From Halorubrum laminariae (GTDB lineage: Archaea > Halobacteriota > Halobacteria > Halobacteriales > Haloferacaceae): a stretch of DNA of 64,000 nt. The DNA lies in contig NZ_JANHDL010000009.1 in assembly GCF_024494655.1 (NCBI RefSeq), forward strand, positions 48,835-112,834, written 5' to 3'. Every line of letters starts with the position of its first letter. The first letter of the stretch is position 1. Below, one piece after another: positions 1 to 8,581 of this stretch. The position numbers and the translations under genes were made by a program. A model generated the notes under the pieces. It was not told the origin of the DNA. It ran no database searches and saw only the letters and a list, made by a program, of their open reading frames with translations.

Positions 1-29
1 TCGTCGGCCTGTGAGTGCCGTGACCGCCC

Positions 30-41
30 GCTTTTTATCCG
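30..41 (+). promoter_or_regulatory. TATA box of cofH
   Basis: The T-rich stretch ctttttatcc sits about 25 nt before the ATG at 63. This is the usual haloarchaeal spacing for a leaderless transcript and supports that start codon. Confidence 0.5.
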
Positions 42-62
42 TGGGGCGGGGACGGTTACGGG

Positions 63-1499
63 ATGACTTCGGCGGGCGACCCCGACGCGAACGCCGGCGG
101 CGACGATCACGGAGCAGCCGCCCTCGACGGCGAGGCCGACTTCGCCGACCCCACGACCAACCAGTCGTTCGAGAACGCGCTCGCGAAGGCCCGAGACAGG
201 ACGCGGCTCACCGTCGACGACGCGGTCGAACTGCTCGCGACGGGGACGGAGCGGGACGGGATCGACCCGGCTCGAAAGGAGGCCGTCTTGGAGGCCGCGG
301 ATCGGCGGCGGCGCGAGACGGTCGGCGACGAGGTGACGTTCGTCGCCAACGTCAACAACAACGTCACCACGGCCTGTAACACCGGGTGTCTGTTCTGTAA
401 CTTCAAGGACAGCGCACACGCGTTTGAGACCGACAGCGACGCGGACCACCCGGGATTCACCAAGACTCCGGCGGAGTCGCAAGCGATCGTCGAGGACGCG
501 CTCGACATGGGCGTCTACGAGGTGTGTTCCGTCTCCGGGCTGCACCCTGCGCTGGCGCTGAACGCGGAGCACCACGAGATCCTCGCCGCCCACGACAACC
601 CCGCGAGCGAGGTGAACTACAAGCCGCCGAGCCGCTACGCCACCGATCCCGGTACCTACGTCGAACAGATCGAGGCGATGTCGGTCGGCGGGATCCACGT
701 CCACTCGATGACGCCGGAGGAGGCGTACCACGCGAGGCGCGGCACGAACTGGACGTACGAGGCGGTTTACGACCGACTCGCCGCCGCGGGCCTAGATTCT
801 GCGCCGGGCACCGCCGCGGAGATTCTTGTCGACGAGGTCCGAGACGTGATCTGCCCGGGGAAGATCGGTACCGACGACTGGGTGGCGGCGATGGAGGGAG
901 CGGTCGCGGCCGGGCTCGACGTCACTTCGACGATGATGTACGGCCACGTGGAGACGGTCGAACACCGCGCCGAGCACCTTCGCGTGATCCGCGACCTACA
1001 GGACCGAACGGGCGGGATCACGGAGTTCGTTCCGCTCTCGTTTATCCACGAGAACACGCCGCTGTATCGTCACGGCGTCGTCGACGGCGGCGCGTCGCGG
1101 GCCGAGGACGAACTGCTCGTCGCGGTCGCGCGTCTCTTCTTAGACAACGTCGACCACGTGCAGGCGTCGTGGGTGAAGTCGGGCGACGCCCACGGGCTCA
1201 AGTTGCTCAACTGCGGTGCCGACGATTTTATGGGGACGATCCTCTCAGAAGAGATCACGAAGCGGGCCGGCGGCGAGTACGGAGAGTATCGCTCATTCGA
1301 CGACTACGTCGAGATGATCACGGCGATTGGTCGAACGCCGGTCGAGCGCTCGACCGACTACCGGACGCGCCGCAGGATCGATCCGGAAGACGATCCGCAC
1401 GGCCCCGAACTCGGACCGCGGGCCGACGGCACACCGCTGCTCGCCGGATCGTCGACCGGGGGCGAATCGGGTGTCGAGTCGGCCGGGGCTGACAACTGA
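63..1499 (+). CDS. cofH: CofH, F420 (FO) synthase subunit 2
   Basis: Radical SAM subunit that, with CofG, makes FO (7,8-didemethyl-8-hydroxy-5-deazariboflavin), the chromophore of coenzyme F420, by joining a tyrosine-derived radical to the pyrimidine precursor. The CxxxCxxC iron-sulfur/SAM motif is at C105, C109 and C112. The family-typical stretch CPGKIGTDDW followed by TSTMMYGHVE lies near residues 262-300. At 478 residues it is somewhat longer than usual because of an acidic N-terminal extension of about 40 residues and a loose C-terminal tail. A TATA-like element about 25 nt upstream supports the start. cofG would be expected just upstream, outside the window. Confidence 0.93.
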   Translation: MTSAGDPDANAGGDDHGAAALDGEADFADPTTNQSFENALAKARDRTRLTVDDAVELLATGTERDGIDPARKEAVLEAADRRRRETVGDEVTFVANVNNNVTTACNTGCLFCNFKDSAHAFETDSDADHPGFTKTPAESQAIVEDALDMGVYEVCSVSGLHPALALNAEHHEILAAHDNPASEVNYKPPSRYATDPGTYVEQIEAMSVGGIHVHSMTPEEAYHARRGTNWTYEAVYDRLAAAGLDSAPGTAAEILVDEVRDVICPGKIGTDDWVAAMEGAVAAGLDVTSTMMYGHVETVEHRAEHLRVIRDLQDRTGGITEFVPLSFIHENTPLYRHGVVDGGASRAEDELLVAVARLFLDNVDHVQASWVKSGDAHGLKLLNCGADDFMGTILSEEITKRAGGEYGEYRSFDDYVEMITAIGRTPVERSTDYRTRRRIDPEDDPHGPELGPRADGTPLLAGSSTGGESGVESAGADN

Positions 1500-1564
1500 G
1501 ATCGCCGCTTCCGATTCGTCGATTCTGCCACAAAGTATTCGCCGGTGACAGCGTACTCCTAGCC

Positions 1565-2041
1565 ATGCGTCGCAGAGCCCTCCTTGCAGCCGCGAGCGCG
1601 GCGGCGGTTGTCCCGATCGCCGGCTGTCCGACACCTCCGTGGAGCGAGGATCTCGAGCGGATCGACGGAGCGAAGGTGACGTTCCGGCGGACGTACGACG
1701 GCGAGATCGGGGGGTATGACCACGGCCCCCGTGATATCGCCGAACGGAGTTCGGCTCTCGACGCCGATCCGCCCCGGCTGAGTGTGGCCGGCGTGATCCT
1801 CGGCGGTGCTCGGGAGTGTTACGGAGCTGCGTTGCGCGAGGCGAGCCTCGCCGAGGGTACCCTCGAACTCCGGATAGCGACCGTCAACACGTCGAGTTCG
1901 GACACCGGAGGCTGCCCCGACGTGGGGCAGACGCATCGGTACTCGGTCGAGATCGCGTTCCGCGAGGCGACAGTTCCCGCCCGAGTGGTCGTTCGTCACG
2001 GCGACGAAACGGTTCTCGATGAGCCGACTGCGACCGACTGA
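1565..2041 (+). CDS. Tat-exported lipoprotein, unknown function
   Basis: Predicted lipoprotein of 158 residues. The N-terminus has consecutive arginines (residues 2-4), an alanine-rich hydrophobic segment and a lipobox ending IAGC, so the lipidated residue would be C21. This is the usual way haloarchaea anchor secreted proteins. The rest looks like a small beta-rich domain. Two further cysteines, in the contexts ECYG and GGCPD, could form a disulfide outside the cell. No specific family is recognised. It is a single gene between cofH and the phosphoribosyltransferase, all on the same strand. Confidence 0.75.
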   Translation: MRRRALLAAASAAAVVPIAGCPTPPWSEDLERIDGAKVTFRRTYDGEIGGYDHGPRDIAERSSALDADPPRLSVAGVILGGARECYGAALREASLAEGTLELRIATVNTSSSDTGGCPDVGQTHRYSVEIAFREATVPARVVVRHGDETVLDEPTATD

Positions 2042-2139
2042 ACGCGTGACGGTGGTCTCTCCAGCGTTTCGATCCGAGCGACGGCACAGCCGTTTCGGAG
2101 CCTGCTATCGCTCCCCACGAGAGAGACCAATCGCCACGC

Positions 2140-2147
2140 TTTATTAA
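2140..2147 (+). promoter_or_regulatory. TATA box of the phosphoribosyltransferase gene
   Basis: The sequence tttattaa is centred about 25 nt before the ATG at 2168, so the transcript should be leaderless and the start is well supported. Confidence 0.6.
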
Positions 2148-2167
2148 CCGCCCCGAGTACCCGCGAC

Positions 2168-2737
2168 ATGGACCAGTTGCGGCAGTCGCTCCTCGACGCG
2201 CCGATCATCGAGAAAGGCGAGTACCAGTACTTCGTCCACCCGATAAGCGATGGCGTTCCGATGCTCGAACCGGAGTTACTCCGGGAGATCGTCATCCGAC
2301 TGATCCGGAAGGCGGACTTGGAGAACGTCGATAAGATTGTCACGCCCGCCGCGATGGGAATCCACATCTCCACCGCGCTCTCGCTCATGACTGACATCCC
2401 ACTCGTCGTCATCCGGAAGCGGCAGTACGGGCTCGAGGGTGAGGTCCCGCTGTTCCAAGAGACGGGCTACTCCGCATCGGAGATGTACATCAACGATGTC
2501 GAGGAGGGTGATCGAGTGCTCGTGCTCGATGACGTGCTCTCGACGGGCGGCACGATAAAGGCAATCTTAGACGCGCTCACGAACGAAGTCGGCGCGGACG
2601 TAGTCGATGTCGTCGCCGTGATCAAGAAGGCCGGCGAGAACGAACTCGACGACACCGCGTACAACGTGAAGACGCTGATAAACGTCACCGTCGAGGACGG
2701 CGAGGTCGTGATCGTCGACGCCCAAGGCGACGAGTAG
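2168..2737 (+). CDS. hpt: Archaeal hypoxanthine/guanine phosphoribosyltransferase-like protein
   Basis: Type I phosphoribosyltransferase of 189 residues, the usual length of the archaeal Hpt/HGPRTase-like family. The PRPP-binding loop reads [13 protein letters not shown] at about residues 118-130. The family-typical N-terminus contains [16 protein letters not shown]. It should salvage a purine base with PRPP to the nucleotide. Substrate specificity of the haloarchaeal members (hypoxanthine, guanine or adenine) cannot be read from the sequence. A clear leaderless promoter precedes it. It complements purF (29.4-30.9 kb) and the adenine deaminase (60.0 kb) in this window. Confidence 0.85.
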   Translation: MDQLRQSLLDAPIIEKGEYQYFVHPISDGVPMLEPELLREIVIRLIRKADLENVDKIVTPAAMGIHISTALSLMTDIPLVVIRKRQYGLEGEVPLFQETGYSASEMYINDVEEGDRVLVLDDVLSTGGTIKAILDALTNEVGADVVDVVAVIKKAGENELDDTAYNVKTLINVTVEDGEVVIVDAQGDE

Positions 2738-2856
2738 GCGTACTAGGTCTCGAAGCCCTCTCCGCTCGACGCGGCGTCGTCGACCGCGCCGGCAACGTAG
2801 TATCCACACCGTACGAGCGACAGCGACGAACATTTCCATCGAACAGCCGTGTGGTC

Positions 2857-2976
2857 GGCGCGCCGGTGAGCGCCGCACCGCGGCGCGAACCGCCCGCGAG
2901 GGAGGTCGGCGGGGGCCGCGATGCGGTGCGGCTCCGCGGCCCCCGCCGACCGAGGTTGGGGAGGTGTGAGGTGCGG
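2857..2976. repeat. GC-rich structured intergenic repeat, copy 1
   Basis: Begins with 47 nt that match the element at 27240 with one mismatch. It contains two hairpins. The first has arms 2870-2876 and 2880-2886 (gcgccgc/gcggcgc). The second is a perfect 15-bp stem, arms 2905-2919 and 2936-2950, with a 16-nt loop. It closes with one copy of the motif gaggttggggaggtgt, which is tandemly repeated in copy 2. No coding potential was recognised. Confidence 0.75.
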
Positions 2977-3088
2977 GGCTATCTCTCGAAAGTCGATGAT
3001 AATTATTGTACTATATAATATACTATCAACTACAATACGTTACTATTCCGAGGTATTTATCCGTATATAGCCACAATCTGTTATCACA
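2977..3088 (+). promoter_or_regulatory. AT-rich promoter region of the 40-codon ORF
   Basis: An abrupt switch from very GC-rich repeat to AT-rich sequence. A TATA-like stretch, tatatag, lies at about 3064-3070, roughly 24 nt before the ATG at 3089. Several other TA-rich runs occur at 3000-3030. Confidence 0.45.
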
Positions 3089-3211
3089 ATGGCTGAAAAC
3101 AGCACGAGTCTCGAAATCCGATCAGCGCGACTGAAAGACACTCCCCGCTCCGAGGACCTCAAAGCGACGACCAGCCCGGTCGCGCGCCTGCTGGCGTGGC
3201 TGCGCGCCTGA
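3089..3211 (+). CDS. Small basic protein of 40 residues, unknown
   Basis: ATG to TGA encodes 40 residues beginning MAENSTSLEIRSARLKD and ending PVARLLAWLRA. The protein is polar and slightly basic, and its last 12 residues could form a short amphipathic helix. Support for its reality: an AT-rich promoter with a TATA-like element at leaderless spacing, high GC3 codon use typical of the genome, and no competing gene on either strand. No family is recognised and no RNA-binding or metal motif is visible. It lies alone between a repeat and the convergent permease gene. Confidence 0.5.
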   Translation: MAENSTSLEIRSARLKDTPRSEDLKATTSPVARLLAWLRA

Positions 3212-3255
3212 GTTAGGTTCCTTTCATTTTGCGCGGTGCAGGTCCGAGATGTCAG

Positions 3256-4296
3256 CTAGATGGCGTCGTAGTCCTCGCGGAACGTTTCGAGCGTCGCGGC
3301 GAGCACGCCGATGACGATCGGGCCGACGAACAGGCCGGTGAAGCCGATAGAGTAGATCCCGCCGAACACGCCGAGCAGGATGACCGCCGGGTTGAGGTGC
3401 GCCTGCTGGTCGATGACGAGCGGCCGCGCGTAGTTGTCGACCATGGCGATGACGAGCACGCCGTAGACGGCGAGGAACACGCCCGCAGTCACCTGATCGA
3501 TGGCGACGAGATACGCCGCGGCCGGCCCCCAGACGAAGAACGCGCCGACGAGCGGGACGAGCGCGAGCACGGCCATGACGAACGTCCAGAAGACGACGTC
3601 CGGTATCCCGGCAGCCCAGAGACCGATCCCGGCGACGACCGCCTGCAACAGCGCCACGACGATGTGGCCGATCACGACCCCGCGAGTCATCGCGTCGACG
3701 CGGTCCACGAGGTCGGACGTGACGTGCTGGGGCAGCGGGCTCGTCGAGCGGAGCCAGCGCACGAACGCCGGTCCGTCGATGAGCGTGTAGTAGACGAGAA
3801 ACAGCGCCAGCGAGAGTCCGACGGACGCGCGGAGCCCGGTCGTGACGATCCCGCTCACCCCGCCGAACAGCGAGTCGACGAGGAGCTGGCCGGCCATCGC
3901 GAGCAGTTCGCCGACATCGATTTCCTGCCCGGTGAGCGCTCCGATCTCGGCTTCGATCGCACCCACGTCGATGTCGGTGTTTCCCCGCGCGATGTCGGTT
4001 AAGTCGCGGGCGAACACCCACGAGATGTACGCGACCGGGAGGATGACGGAGACGATCGCGGTGAGAATGAGTCCCAACGCCGAGAGCATGTTACCGAGTC
4101 GTCGCGCGAGCGACGCGCGAAACCGTCGGGATAGGATCGATCGCAGCCACCGAGAGAGTCGAACGTGGAACGGAAAGAGCACGTACGCGAGGATGGCCGA
4201 CGCGATGACGTACTCGACAAACGGAAGGATAACAAAGATAGTCAAGAGCGCGACCGAACCGATAAGCAACAGGAGAAACGACTGACCGCGGTTCAT
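3256..4296 (-). CDS. AI-2E family (PerM/UPF0118) membrane permease
   Basis: Polytopic membrane protein of 346 residues. Two N-terminal hydrophobic segments (about residues 6-45) are followed by a helical extramembrane region, then about five further segments after residue 150. The late motif HLNPAVILLGVFGG, preceded by a conserved DNYARPLVI stretch, is a family signature. Members transport small solutes; the name comes from autoinducer-2 export in bacteria, but haloarchaeal substrates are unknown. The start at 4296 gives a hydrophobic helix almost immediately, as usual for the family. Confidence 0.85.
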   Translation of the reverse strand: MNRGQSFLLLLIGSVALLTIFVILPFVEYVIASAILAYVLFPFHVRLSRWLRSILSRRFRASLARRLGNMLSALGLILTAIVSVILPVAYISWVFARDLTDIARGNTDIDVGAIEAEIGALTGQEIDVGELLAMAGQLLVDSLFGGVSGIVTTGLRASVGLSLALFLVYYTLIDGPAFVRWLRSTSPLPQHVTSDLVDRVDAMTRGVVIGHIVVALLQAVVAGIGLWAAGIPDVVFWTFVMAVLALVPLVGAFFVWGPAAAYLVAIDQVTAGVFLAVYGVLVIAMVDNYARPLVIDQQAHLNPAVILLGVFGGIYSIGFTGLFVGPIVIGVLAATLETFREDYDAI

Positions 4297-4359
4297 ATCC
4301 GTGCCCTCTCGCTGCCGCGATATAAACGTAACCGGCGGCAGGCGACCGACCGGGGAGAC

Positions 4360-4956
4360 TCAGGCGCTCGCTTCGTCCTCGTCGAGCCCCGGCGCGGCGC
4401 TCGGGTCGACCTCGTCCGGTTCCTCGGTCTGGCCGCCGACGACGGTCTCGCCCTCGTCGGTTTCGACGTACACGTCGTCGGCGAACCCGGCGAGCGCGTT
4501 CTCGTACTCCGCCGTTTCGAGCCGGTCAGGCGTCTCCGGTGCCTCGGGGACGCCGGCGGCCGGCCGGAACGCGCCGAGCGGATCGTCGATCGTGATCCCG
4601 TGATCGGTGAAAAACGTCTCGTAGCGCCGGTAGTGTGCTTCTAACTCGTCACCGGGTATCTCCATCATCTCCGTCCACCCGTGGTTGAAGAAGTCGAAGT
4701 TAGCCTGCACGTGCGTGATCTCACGGGCCTCAGCCTCGGTGAAACCCCGCTGTAAGGCGGCGACGTACGCATCCATCGTCGCGTCGAAGAAGCCGTCGAG
4801 GTGGTCTCGTCGCTCCTCGCGACGGTCCTCGTCGGCCTTGTTGAGGAAGATACTCGTGTGAAGATCGACGAGTTTGTCGTTCGCCACGTCGCCCACGACC
4901 GGCGTCGTCAACGCCTTCTTCGCGGCCCAATGACGGATGTTCTGCCGGATTTTCAT
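4360..4956 (-). CDS. Conserved haloarchaeal protein (DUF6149-like)
   Basis: Soluble acidic protein of 198 residues from the ATG at 4956. A longer in-frame version to 5028 adds 24 residues without haloarchaeal character and was not used. The N-terminal half, MKIRQNIRHWAAKKAL through the motif THVQANFDFFNHGW, is strongly conserved-looking. The last 60 residues are a low-complexity acidic tail. I believe this is the haloarchaeal DUF6149 family, whose function is unknown. It is divergently arranged with the oxidoreductase gene at 5152. Confidence 0.7.
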   Translation of the reverse strand: MKIRQNIRHWAAKKALTTPVVGDVANDKLVDLHTSIFLNKADEDRREERRDHLDGFFDATMDAYVAALQRGFTEAEAREITHVQANFDFFNHGWTEMMEIPGDELEAHYRRYETFFTDHGITIDDPLGAFRPAAGVPEAPETPDRLETAEYENALAGFADDVYVETDEGETVVGGQTEEPDEVDPSAAPGLDEDEASA

Positions 4957-5151
4957 AGTCGTAGTTGGGCGGCGAGATCCTTGAATCTGTGGCGTCTGCG
5001 CTCGATTCTCCGCAGCGCCTGCGAGCACGGACTCTTGCTCTGTGGCGTCGAACCGACCGATCGTTTCGTCAACCGCGGTGTGAGCGAGGGTGTGTCACGG
5101 CTACCGGCGCGGATGACAACCCACATTAACCATGAATCCGAACGGCCGCGT

Positions 5152-6390
5152 ATGAGTGATTCGTACGTGATCATCGGTGACGGTATCGCGGGCGCGTCCG
5201 CGGCCGAGACGCTCCGCGAGGAAGCGCCCGACGCCGATATCACGGTTCTCACCGACGAGGGAGAGTCCCTCTACAACCGGATCCTGATAAAGGAGTACGC
5301 GAAGGGGAAACTCCCCGAAGCGCCGATTTCGATCCACCAAGAGTCGTGGTACGACGACCACGACGTTGACCTCCGACTCAACACGGTCGTCGTCGACATC
5401 GACGTAGAGAACGATGCCGTTCACACCCACGAGGGCGAAACGTTCGAGTACGATTCGCTGCTCCTCGCTGTCGGCGGGACGCCGCAACAGCTCCCCGTCG
5501 AGAACGCTGACGCCGACGGGATCCACCACTTCTGGACGTTCCAAGATGCCCGAAACATCAAAGAGAGCGTCGAGGACGCAGAGCAGGCCGTCATCGTCGG
5601 TGCTGGACTGCTCGGAATCGACTTCGCCGCCATCTGCGGCGCACAGGACGTGGAAGCAAAATATCTCATGCGCGGAGACGCGTGGTGGCGGTACGCCCTC
5701 TCGAAGGAAGGTGCGGAGATAATGCACGACGCGATGCGAGAGCGCGGGGTCGAGCCCGTCTTCGACTCCGGCGTCGACCACTTCGAGGTCGACGACGACG
5801 GCCACGTCGAGGCCGCTATCGATCCGAACGGCGAGCGCTACGAGTGCGATTTCGCGGGCGTCGCGATCGGACTCAACTTCAACACCGAACTCGTCGAACC
5901 TACACCGATCGAGACGGAGAACGGCATCGCCGTCGACGAGTACATGCGGACTAACGTCGACAACGTGTTCGCGGCCGGCGACATCACCACGTTCAACGAC
6001 CTCATCCTCGGCGAACAGGGAAAAAACGGCTCGTGGGGGTCGGCCAAAGAACAGGGATCCGTCGCTGCCCGAAACATGATCGAGTACAACTCCGAGGCGT
6101 TCGAGTGGGTCTCCTCGTACTCGATCACCCACTTCGACTTCCCGTTCCTCTCGTTCGGCCACCCGACGCTCGGCGACGAGTCAGTCGAGGCGACGACCGA
6201 CGAGGGGGAGTGGCGGCGCGTGGCGCTCAAAGACGGGAAGGTCGTCGGCGGCGTGCTCATCGGCGACCTCTCGCCGCAGTCGGCGTTCAAACAACTGATG
6301 CGTGAGGGTCGAAACGTGAGCGGACAGACGGACCTTCTCATGGAGCCCGGATTCGCCGTGGACGACCTCGCGGCGACGACCGAACAGTAG
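5152..6390 (+). CDS. FAD/NAD(P)-dependent pyridine nucleotide-disulfide-type oxidoreductase
   Basis: Flavoprotein of 412 residues. The FAD-binding Rossmann motif GDGIAGASAAE is at residues 8-18. A second dinucleotide motif, VGAGLLGIDFA, near residue 145 binds NAD(P)H. The FAD-pyrophosphate motif DNVFAAGDI is near residue 275. Overall it resembles rubredoxin/nitrite-reductase-type reductases (NirB N-terminal class), without the redox-active CxxxxC of glutathione reductase. The start was placed at the ATG at 5152; the upstream open frame from 4801 overlaps the divergent gene and lacks matching composition. The electron acceptor is unknown. Confidence 0.85.
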   Translation: MSDSYVIIGDGIAGASAAETLREEAPDADITVLTDEGESLYNRILIKEYAKGKLPEAPISIHQESWYDDHDVDLRLNTVVVDIDVENDAVHTHEGETFEYDSLLLAVGGTPQQLPVENADADGIHHFWTFQDARNIKESVEDAEQAVIVGAGLLGIDFAAICGAQDVEAKYLMRGDAWWRYALSKEGAEIMHDAMRERGVEPVFDSGVDHFEVDDDGHVEAAIDPNGERYECDFAGVAIGLNFNTELVEPTPIETENGIAVDEYMRTNVDNVFAAGDITTFNDLILGEQGKNGSWGSAKEQGSVAARNMIEYNSEAFEWVSSYSITHFDFPFLSFGHPTLGDESVEATTDEGEWRRVALKDGKVVGGVLIGDLSPQSAFKQLMREGRNVSGQTDLLMEPGFAVDDLAATTEQ

Positions 6391-6474
6391 ATCCTAGGGG
6401 AGGCCCGGTGCAGGCCGCGCCGTTCGGCTACTCCCAGACTGACGCCAGCGGTCGGTTATACTTTTCACACTCAC

Positions 6475-6716
6475 ATGACGTACGCCCGATAGCATCTGTC
6501 TCGCAGTGCTCCGAGCGATCGACCGAACACCCCCGACGAGCGCTTCTTCTCGTCGTTCCTCTCGGAGTGTACGGATCCCGTCTTCTCGATCGGCGACACG
6601 GGTGCCGTGGTGTACGCGAACGCGGCCGCGAGGCGGCGCTTGGATACGACGCCGAGCCGATCGTCGTGCCGGCGGCACAACGTTTATCACGATCTATGGG
6701 GTATGTTATCGCGTGA
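6475..6716 (+). pseudogene. Decayed PAS-domain gene fragment
   Basis: An ATG at 6475 with a nearby TATA-like ttatact (6456-6462) opens a frame stopped after five codons by TAG at 6490. The same frame then encodes a convincing PAS start, with ECTDPVFSIGDTGAVVYANA at about 6568-6627. After the run of alanine codons, one base appears to be missing near 6630. The sense then continues in another frame as EAALGYDAEPIVV, exactly as expected for a PAS core. Nothing of a kinase or regulator output domain remains before the next gene at 6719. This is read as a truncated sensor gene inactivated by a nonsense change and a frameshift. Confidence 0.6.
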
Positions 6717-6718
6717 CA

Positions 6719-6928
6719 ATGCGCGACACAGACAGACGGATTCGGATCCGACGTGCCGGTCTCATCTCCGAGGACGCTCGGGTACGTCACTTCGACGAAC
6801 TCGACGAGGACGCACAAGACGCGGTCAGGGAACTGGCCGGTCGGCCACAGACCGGCCAGGAACCCACCGATCTGGACGACGGCGACGTGGTGAAGTTCAC
6901 GGACTACTACCAGATCCGCGCACGCTGA
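6719..6928 (+). CDS. Small conserved-looking haloarchaeal protein, unknown
   Basis: Highly charged protein of 69 residues starting MRDTDRRIRIRRAGLIS and ending VVKFTDYYQIRAR. A TATA-like gtttatcac about 35 nt upstream supports the start at 6719, immediately after the PAS remnant. The N-terminus is basic and the middle acidic. No metal-binding or DNA-binding motif was recognised. It is followed closely by the gene at 6974 on the same strand. Confidence 0.6.
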   Translation: MRDTDRRIRIRRAGLISEDARVRHFDELDEDAQDAVRELAGRPQTGQEPTDLDDGDVVKFTDYYQIRAR

Positions 6929-6973
6929 CCGCCGAAGCGAAGTTGTTTTCGCTCGCCGCGAGAAACGAAGACC

Positions 6974-7390
6974 ATGGACAGTGGCGGATCTACGGACATG
7001 ACGCTGGCGTTCGAGCTGAAGGCGCTGAAGGCCCTCACGGATCCGAACGCCGTGTTCAACAACGCTCGACAGTGGACGGAGTACGTCGGAGTCGTCAGCG
7101 AGAAGCCGACGTACGTCGTCACAAACTTCACCCGCAAACACCGCGTGCGTCAGGACTTCTTTTCCGGACCACGTGGCGTCGAGGAGAGCCTAGAGAACAT
7201 CGCCCAGCAGTTCGACACGGACCGACACGTGTTCGTCGGCGTCGACGACGAGGACGCCGCGCTCGCCGAGGCGACCGACTGGGAGTTCCTTCGCGTCGAG
7301 GACGCCGCCGAGGCCGCGGGATGGACGCTGACGACCGACGATCCGGACAAGGAACCGACCGAGTCGCCGTCGCGCGACGATTGGCCGTAA
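6974..7390 (+). CDS. Conserved haloarchaeal protein of unknown function
   Basis: Soluble protein of 138 residues. The N-terminal half carries LAFELKALKALTDPNAVFNNA, an alpha-helical stretch. The centre has VVTNFTRKHRVRQDFFSGP, and the tail is acidic and proline-rich. I recognise it only as a protein common in haloarchaea, without a function. An alternative in-frame ATG nine codons in (MTLAFELK) is possible, because the first eight residues are low complexity. It is co-directional with the small gene before it and with moaB after it. Confidence 0.65.
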   Translation: MDSGGSTDMTLAFELKALKALTDPNAVFNNARQWTEYVGVVSEKPTYVVTNFTRKHRVRQDFFSGPRGVEESLENIAQQFDTDRHVFVGVDDEDAALAEATDWEFLRVEDAAEAAGWTLTTDDPDKEPTESPSRDDWP

Positions 7391-7462
7391 GCGAGTTTTA
7401 CGAAACGACCGATCGTCGACGATACGCAGGGTGTTTTGGGCGTCCGAGACAAACGAACGGTC

Positions 7463-8158
7463 ATGAGCGACGGCGACTCCCCTGACCGCGACGAGCAGAA
7501 TCACCACACTGGTCACGACAGCCATCGCGACCACCACGACGACCAAGATCATCACACTGGTCACGACGACCATGACCACCACAACCACGACGCCGAAACC
7601 GTCTCAGTCGCCGTGGTGACCGTTTCCTCGTCTCGCTCGCTTGATTCCGGTGACACGTCGGGGGAGTACATCGCAGGAGTGTTCGAGGAGGCCGGACACG
7701 AGGTCGCCGTTCGCGAACTCGTTCCCGATGAATACGACAGCGTGCAGGGAACCGTCGATCGTGTCGCTCGCCGCAAAGACACAGACGTGGTCGTCACCAC
7801 CGGCGGAACCGGCGTCACCCCCGATGACGTGACGCCAGAGGCAGTCAGGCCGCTCTTCGCGAAGACGCTCTCCGGGTTCGGTGAACTGTTCCGGCGACTC
7901 TCGTACGAGGAGGTCGGCACACGGACGATCGGGTCGCGAGCGACCGCGGGCATCACGGCGGGGACACCGGTGTTCTGTCTCCCCGGCTCCGAGAACGCGG
8001 TCAGGCTCGGCGTCGACGAGATACTCCTCCCCGAAGTTGGTCACCTCGTCGGTCTCGCTGGTCGCGGGCGCGAAGACGACAGCGGCGACGCAGACGAGGC
8101 GAAAGAAGCGGAGGGGACGGAGAACTCGGAGACGCGAACCGACTCCGAGACCCGCTGA
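7463..8158 (+). CDS. moaB: MoaB/MogA-type molybdenum cofactor protein with histidine-rich N-terminus
   Basis: Molybdopterin adenylyltransferase-type (MoaB) protein of 231 residues, acting late in molybdenum or tungsten cofactor synthesis. The MPT-binding motif TTGGTGVTPDDVTPEA is present, followed by the family-typical LPGSENAVRLGVDEILLPE. Unusually, about residues 13-44 form a histidine/aspartate-rich segment with 13 histidines, including two copies of HHTGHD. MoaB proteins do not normally carry this. The C-terminus is a low-complexity acidic tail. The start at ATG 7463 was chosen over an upstream TTG. It relates functionally to moaC (20.2 kb) and to the molybdenum hydroxylase at 57-60 kb. 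Confidence 0.88.
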   Translation: MSDGDSPDRDEQNHHTGHDSHRDHHDDQDHHTGHDDHDHHNHDAETVSVAVVTVSSSRSLDSGDTSGEYIAGVFEEAGHEVAVRELVPDEYDSVQGTVDRVARRKDTDVVVTTGGTGVTPDDVTPEAVRPLFAKTLSGFGELFRRLSYEEVGTRTIGSRATAGITAGTPVFCLPGSENAVRLGVDEILLPEVGHLVGLAGRGREDDSGDADEAKEAEGTENSETRTDSETR

Positions 8159-8244
8159 CCGACGCACCTGCCGACACAGGCGAATTTCATGCCCGTCACA
8201 CGGTACCACCACGCGTGTCAGCGTCCAGCGGCGGCGGTCGCGGT

Positions 8245-8484
8245 CTACTCTGTCGTCGCGTCTGCGTCGGCGTCGGACTCTTCCGACGCGTCAGAGCGAA
8301 GCGCGGCGAACAGTCCGTCGGGATCGGACCGAACATCCGCCAGCGTCGCACCTGCGAGACCGCCGAGCGCCCCGCCGGTACTCGCCGCGTTTCGACTCAC
8401 TAGTCCGCCGAGCGCGGCACCCACTGCCGCACCGATCGCCGCACACTTCGCTCTCGACACCGCGCTTTTGATTCGGGACTTCAT
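8245..8484 (-). CDS. Small glycine-zipper-like protein, unknown
   Basis: From the ATG at 8484, 79 residues beginning MKSRIKSAVSRAKCAAIGAA. Residues 15-45 are rich in small residues spaced like a glycine zipper (GAAVGAALGGLVS, then GGALGGLAGATLA), suggesting membrane association. The tail is acidic and low complexity. The extension to 8538 lacks this character. No family is recognised with confidence. Confidence 0.5.
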   Translation of the reverse strand: MKSRIKSAVSRAKCAAIGAAVGAALGGLVSRNAASTGGALGGLAGATLADVRSDPDGLFAALRSDASEESDADADATTE

Positions 8485-8581
8485 ACAATACCGTTCTCTC
8501 CGAGACGACAAAAGCCTGCCGTCGATTCCTATCGCCACTGTTCGGGCGTCGCGGCTGTACCGAACGTGTCGGACCGCCGAT

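Noticed and set aside
3..14. Possible last codons (V-G-L-stop) of an upstream cofG gene
   Set aside because: Four codons are too few to identify a gene; only the usual cofG-cofH pairing suggests it.
4801..5151. N-terminal extension of the FAD oxidoreductase
   Set aside because: It overlaps the divergent DUF6149-like gene, and the flavin-binding motif directly follows the ATG at 5152.
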